From assembly GCA_964509075.1 (NCBI GenBank), contig CAZDWC010000009.1:62001-126000 (forward strand): a stretch of DNA of 64,000 nt, in the 5' to 3' direction. Both the position numbers and the translations under genes were made by a program. Position 1 is the stretch's first letter, and each line of letters begins with the position of its first letter. Source of the stretch: UBA7239 sp964509075. Its GTDB lineage: Bacteria; Pseudomonadota; Gammaproteobacteria; Pseudomonadales; UBA7239. This document shows positions 60,935 to 64,000 of this stretch, one piece after another. The notes under the pieces are model-generated. The model was not told the DNA's origin and did not search any database. It worked only from the letters and a program-made list of their open reading frames with translations.

Positions 60935-61345
60935 ATGCATGAACGTCGCCGCTATGTGCGGGTAACTCCGGAAGAGGGAGCTCCTGTGCGTGTGGACATC
61001 AACGGGGAAAATTTTCTCGATATCCTCTGCGCTTGCGACATCAGCGAGGGCGGTGTGGGTTTCCAGGTTGAGCATTGTTTCACTGGCTGCATGATCGACA
61101 AGCCGGTACATTTCATCGTCCAGTTGCCTCCGCCAGTCAATGCCTTGATCAGTGCGGAGGGACGCATTCGTCATGTGGCCGGGCAGTCTTTCGGCATAGA
61201 ATTTGAAATCCTGACGCGGGAAGCGCGACACAATCTGTTCGACTACGTGCACCACCGCCTGCGCAATGCGCCGTTACTTACCCGCGTGGCGCACAGCCTG
61301 CACCTGAGCGGTGTGCTGCCGGGTACAGCCTCGCAGTTGCATTGA
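60935..61345 (+). CDS. PilZ-domain protein
   Basis: 136-aa c-di-GMP-binding type protein. HERRRYVRVTPEEG carries the RxxxR motif and ACDISEGGVGF the D-x-S-x-x-G motif; a C-terminal helix DYVHHRLRNAPLL follows the barrel. ATG 60935 has GGAG about ten bases upstream; longer starts at 60893 and 60920 are possible. The gene converges with pdxH, leaving only nine bases between stops. Target of the signal unknown. Confidence 0.85.
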   Translation: MHERRRYVRVTPEEGAPVRVDINGENFLDILCACDISEGGVGFQVEHCFTGCMIDKPVHFIVQLPPPVNALISAEGRIRHVAGQSFGIEFEILTREARHNLFDYVHHRLRNAPLLTRVAHSLHLSGVLPGTASQLH

Positions 61346-61354
61346 AGGGGCGTA

Positions 61355-61996
61355 TCAGGGCGCCAGGCGTTCAATGCACCAGTTACTGTCTGCCAGACGG
61401 GTATAGACAAACCGGTCATGCAGGCGATTGGGCCGGCCCTGCCAGAATTCAAAGCGTTCCGGCAACACACGGTAACCGCCCCAGTGCGGTGGGCAGGGGA
61501 TAGGGCCTTCACCGAAACGAGCAGCCTGCTCGGCAAAAGCAATGTCCAGCGCCTCACGTGTTTCCAGAATATGGCTCTGCTGTGAAGCCCAGGCACCGAG
61601 CTGGCTCTCGCGCGGTCGGCTGGCGAAATAACGCTCGTCGACTTCGCGCGTGGTGTGCTCAACACGGCCACACACCATCACCTGCCGGCTCAGGGGCAGC
61701 CACTGGAACAGCAGAGAGACATGTGTGTTGGCCTGCATGTCGTGGGCCTTGGCACTCTGCCGGTTGGTAAAAAAGGTGAATCCCTCCGCGCCATGGTCTT
61801 TCAGCAGCACCGTGCGCTGGTGGGGCTGACCTTCTTCATTCACGGTAGCCAGTACCATCGCTGTGGGATCGGGGATATTCGGTTCCGCCAGTGCATGTGC
61901 CAGCCACTGTTCAAACTGCGAAAAAGGCTCCCCAGCCAGGTCTTCGCGCTTCAGTTCACCGTACTGGTAATCGCGGCGTATATCGGCGGTTTTCAT
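61355..61996 (-). CDS. pdxH: Pyridoxamine/pyridoxine 5'-phosphate oxidase
   Basis: FMN enzyme giving pyridoxal 5'-phosphate (213 aa). Signatures: MKTADIRRDYQYGEL start, AMVLATVNEEGQPHQRTVLLKD, RQVMVCGRVEH, SRPRESQLGAWASQQS and the C-terminal FWQGRPNRLHDRFVYTR. ATG 61996 is in line with homologues; the frame continues to 62077. Divergent from trpF across about 215 bases containing a perfect palindrome. Confidence 0.96.
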   Translation of the reverse strand: MKTADIRRDYQYGELKREDLAGEPFSQFEQWLAHALAEPNIPDPTAMVLATVNEEGQPHQRTVLLKDHGAEGFTFFTNRQSAKAHDMQANTHVSLLFQWLPLSRQVMVCGRVEHTTREVDERYFASRPRESQLGAWASQQSHILETREALDIAFAEQAARFGEGPIPCPPHWGGYRVLPERFEFWQGRPNRLHDRFVYTRLADSNWCIERLAP

Positions 61997-62126
61997 GCGT
62001 GTGTCATCCGGGAAACTTGTGCCGGCATGGTAACATTCATGGGGTTTGCCAGACGTCGACAAGATCAACGATATCAAGCCTAAATAAAACGGTAACGCAG
62101 GATCAGAGGTGTCTCACCTATGCAAT

Positions 62127-62152
62127 GGGATGTTGGCAACTGCCAACATCCC
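62127..62152. promoter_or_regulatory. Perfect 26-bp palindrome between pdxH and trpF
   Basis: GGGATGTTGGCA-AC-TGCCAACATCCC: 12-bp arms, 2-base centre, no mismatch. There is no T-run on either side, so a terminator is unlikely. It lies 62 bases before trpF and 130 before pdxH and could be an operator for a regulator of either gene, or an insertion of a small palindrome. Confidence 0.5.
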
Positions 62153-62213
62153 GAAAATGTCACTCTGGCGCCGATTTCCCGTAGAATTGGCGACTGATTT
62201 GTATAGGTTTGCC

Positions 62214-62855
62214 ATGTCTTCCATCTCCCCAGCACCCACACGCACCAAGATCTGCGGCTTGACCAGCGTTGATGACGCCGAGGCTGCGGTTGCTGCCGGT
62301 GTTGATGCCATTGGTCTGGTGTTCTATCCGAAGAGCCCACGCCATGTGTCTATTGCCAATGCGGCGGTCATTGCGCGGGCGGTCGGGCCGTTTGTGACGG
62401 TGGTGGGACTTTTTGTGGATGCCGCGGCTGACGAGATTGATCGTGTGCTGGCGCAGGTGCCGCTGCATGTCCTGCAGTTTCACGGTAACGAAACCCCGGC
62501 TTTCTGTGCCAGCTTTCAGCGCCCGTTTGTGAAGGCGATCCGCATGGCCGAGGGCACAGACTTGCCAGCGCTGGAGCAGACCTACACAGACGCAGGTGCC
62601 TTAGGCTTGCTGCTCGACAGCTACAGCCCGGCAGCACCCGGCGGCACCGGCGAGACCTTCAACTGGGAGCGCATTCCACGCGAGCGGCGGCTTCCCCTGA
62701 TACTGGCGGGCGGGCTCTCGCCGGATAATGTTGTAGCAGCCGTGACACAGGTTAGACCGTATGCAGTGGACGTCAGCAGCGGGGTGGAAATCGCCCCTGG
62801 CCGCAAGGATTCCGCTAGAATGGCCGCCTTTGTTCACGCAGCACGCAATGCCTGA
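62214..62855 (+). CDS. trpF: Phosphoribosylanthranilate isomerase TrpF
   Basis: Tryptophan biosynthesis enzyme (213 aa): TKICGLTSVDDAEAAVAAG with the catalytic Cys, DAIGLVFYPKSPRHVS, LQFHGNE, and the phosphate-binding LAGGLSPDNV and AVDVSSGVEIAPGRKD with the catalytic Asp. ATG 62214 is preferred over earlier in-frame starts that overlap the palindrome. Followed by trpB 45 bases later. Confidence 0.95.
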   Translation: MSSISPAPTRTKICGLTSVDDAEAAVAAGVDAIGLVFYPKSPRHVSIANAAVIARAVGPFVTVVGLFVDAAADEIDRVLAQVPLHVLQFHGNETPAFCASFQRPFVKAIRMAEGTDLPALEQTYTDAGALGLLLDSYSPAAPGGTGETFNWERIPRERRLPLILAGGLSPDNVVAAVTQVRPYAVDVSSGVEIAPGRKDSARMAAFVHAARNA

Positions 62856-62900
62856 ACCGCCCCTGTTTACGTTTTGAAGTCATTGACCCGGAGTATTGTT

Positions 62901-64000
62901 GTGGCCCAGACCAACTGGAAAGATTTCAATTTTGCTGCCTATCCGGATGCTCGCGGGCATTTCGATCAGTTCGGTGGCAAGTTTGTTTCCGAAACCTTGA
63001 TGGCAGCGGTGAGCGAGCTGGAAAAGAGCTACGCGAAGCTGTCGAAGGATCCGGACTTCCACGCCGAATTCGACCGCGACATGGCGCACTACGTCGGTCG
63101 TCCGTCACCGCTGTATTTTGCGGAGCGTTGGAGCCGTGAACTGGGCGGCGCACGCATTTTCCTGAAGCGCGAAGACCTGAACCACACTGGCGCGCACAAG
63201 GTGAACAACACCATCGGTCAGGCACTGCTCGCCAAGCATTCCGGCAAGACACGCATCATCGCCGAAACCGGTGCCGGCCAGCACGGCGTGGCCACGGCCA
63301 CGGTCGCGGCGCGCCTCGGCATGGAGTGCGTGGTATACATGGGCGAAGACGATGTGAAGCGCCAATCGCTCAATGTCTATCGCATGAAATTGCTGGGGGC
63401 TACCGTGGTGCCGGTGACATCCGGTTCCAAAACGCTGAAAGACGCGATGAACGAAGCGATGCGCGACTGGGTGACCAATGTCGACAACACGTTCTACATT
63501 ATCGGCACCGTGGCCGGCCCGCATCCATACCCGATGCTGGTGCGTGATTTCCAATCGATTATCGGTCGCGAAGCGCGTCGCCAGTGTCTGGAGCAAACGG
63601 GCCAATTGCCGAGCGCTCTGATTGCCTGCGTTGGCGGTGGCTCCAATGCCATCGGCTTGTTTCATCCCTTTCTTGCCGATGATGGCGTGGCTATGTACGG
63701 CGTGGAAGCGGGCGGTGACGGCGTTGCAACCGGTCGTCACGCGGCACCACTGAATGCAGGCCGCCCCGGTGTATTGCACGGCAATCGCACCTATTTGATG
63801 GACGACGACAACGGCCAGATCATCGAAACGCATTCGGTGTCTGCCGGTCTGGATTATCCCGGTGTCGGCCCTGAACATTCGTGGCTGAAAGATATAGGCC
63901 GCGTAAATTATGTGGCAATCAATGACACCGAAGCACTGGCAGGCTTCCGTCGCCTGACGCGCACCGAAGGCATCATGCCGGCACTGGAATCCAGTCACGC
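62901..64000 (+). CDS. trpB: Tryptophan synthase beta chain (3' end beyond window)
   Basis: PLP enzyme joining indole and serine to tryptophan. The frame starts at GTG 62901 with GGAG seven bases upstream (MAQTNWKDFNFAAYPD) and is open to the end of the window, about 366 residues of roughly 400. PLP lysine context KREDLNHTGAHKVNN, AETGAGQHGVATATVAA, GGGSNAIG phosphate loop and RTEGIMPALESSHA are visible. The C-terminus and probably trpA lie beyond the window. Confidence 0.96.
   Translation, partial: MAQTNWKDFNFAAYPDARGHFDQFGGKFVSETLMAAVSELEKSYAKLSKDPDFHAEFDRDMAHYVGRPSPLYFAERWSRELGGARIFLKREDLNHTGAHKVNNTIGQALLAKHSGKTRIIAETGAGQHGVATATVAARLGMECVVYMGEDDVKRQSLNVYRMKLLGATVVPVTSGSKTLKDAMNEAMRDWVTNVDNTFYIIGTVAGPHPYPMLVRDFQSIIGREARRQCLEQTGQLPSALIACVGGGSNAIGLFHPFLADDGVAMYGVEAGGDGVATGRHAAPLNAGRPGVLHGNRTYLMDDDNGQIIETHSVSAGLDYPGVGPEHSWLKDIGRVNYVAINDTEALAGFRRLTRTEGIMPALESSH

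Noticed and set aside
63105..63998. 297-codon minus-strand open frame opposite trpB
   Set aside because: trpB motifs are intact on the plus strand; the antisense frame looks non-coding.
1..64000. CRISPR arrays, tRNA or rRNA genes, transposases, prophage
   Set aside because: No regularly spaced repeats, cloverleaf sequences or transposase-like proteins were seen.

Overview
The window reads as a chromosomal segment of a gammaproteobacterium. Supporting features are the FleQ/FleSR flagellar regulators with sigma-54 promoters, an mnmA-hflD pair, TusBCDE, aroC next to an MFS gene, CcmC-G and trpF-trpB. Flagellar gene style and catabolic content suggest a Pseudomonadales/Cellvibrionales relative (possibly Spongiibacteraceae-like). 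That placement is inference; no rRNA is present.

Layout. 1-4900: an acyl-CoA dehydrogenase pair, a molybdopterin oxidoreductase and, on the other strand, a SnoaL-like protein. 4928-8074 (minus): mnmA-hflD-tusD-tusC-tusB-tusE, a tightly overlapping tRNA 2-thiouridylation operon. 8205-9620: a secreted delta-60 repeat protein. 9890-33906: flagellar and chemotaxis block: fleQ, fleS-fleR, a small acidic protein, fliE-F-G-H-I-J, a STAS-cheY-cheA-cheW-mcp-cheR-cheD-cheB cluster resembling the gammaproteobacterial F7/Che2 type, an HsbA/HsbR-like partner-switching pair, and fliK. Good sigma-54 promoters precede fleS, fliE and fliK.

33985-49022: sodB, a CitE-like lyase, an orphan small protein, an EthD protein, a FimW-like PilZ protein, msrA, a PhyH dioxygenase, a small PilZ protein, an epimerase/FAD-oxidoreductase/GtrA trio, an acyl-CoA synthetase, a HAD hydrolase, then cinA, an MFS transporter and aroC on the minus strand. 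49109-53127: ccmC-D-E-F-G without ccmAB or ccmHI, interrupted by a palindromic element. 53361-60761: two convergent catabolic operons. One has two OB-fold (DUF35-like) and two thiolase-like proteins; the other has a 3-ketosteroid-dehydrogenase-like flavoprotein, an SDR, a ketosteroid-isomerase-like protein and an unrecognised membrane protein. 60935-64000: a PilZ protein, pdxH, trpF and the start of trpB.

Taken together, CoA-thioester catabolism at the left end, middle and right suggests degradation of steroids, terpenoids or other branched/cyclic lipids, in a flagellated c-di-GMP-responsive bacterium. The most interesting points are the non-canonical thiolase/OB-fold operon, the chemosensory cluster and degenerate partner-switch inside the flagellar locus, the epimerase/FAD/GtrA trio, the molybdoenzyme without an evident Mo-ligand residue, and the two palindromic repeat elements.
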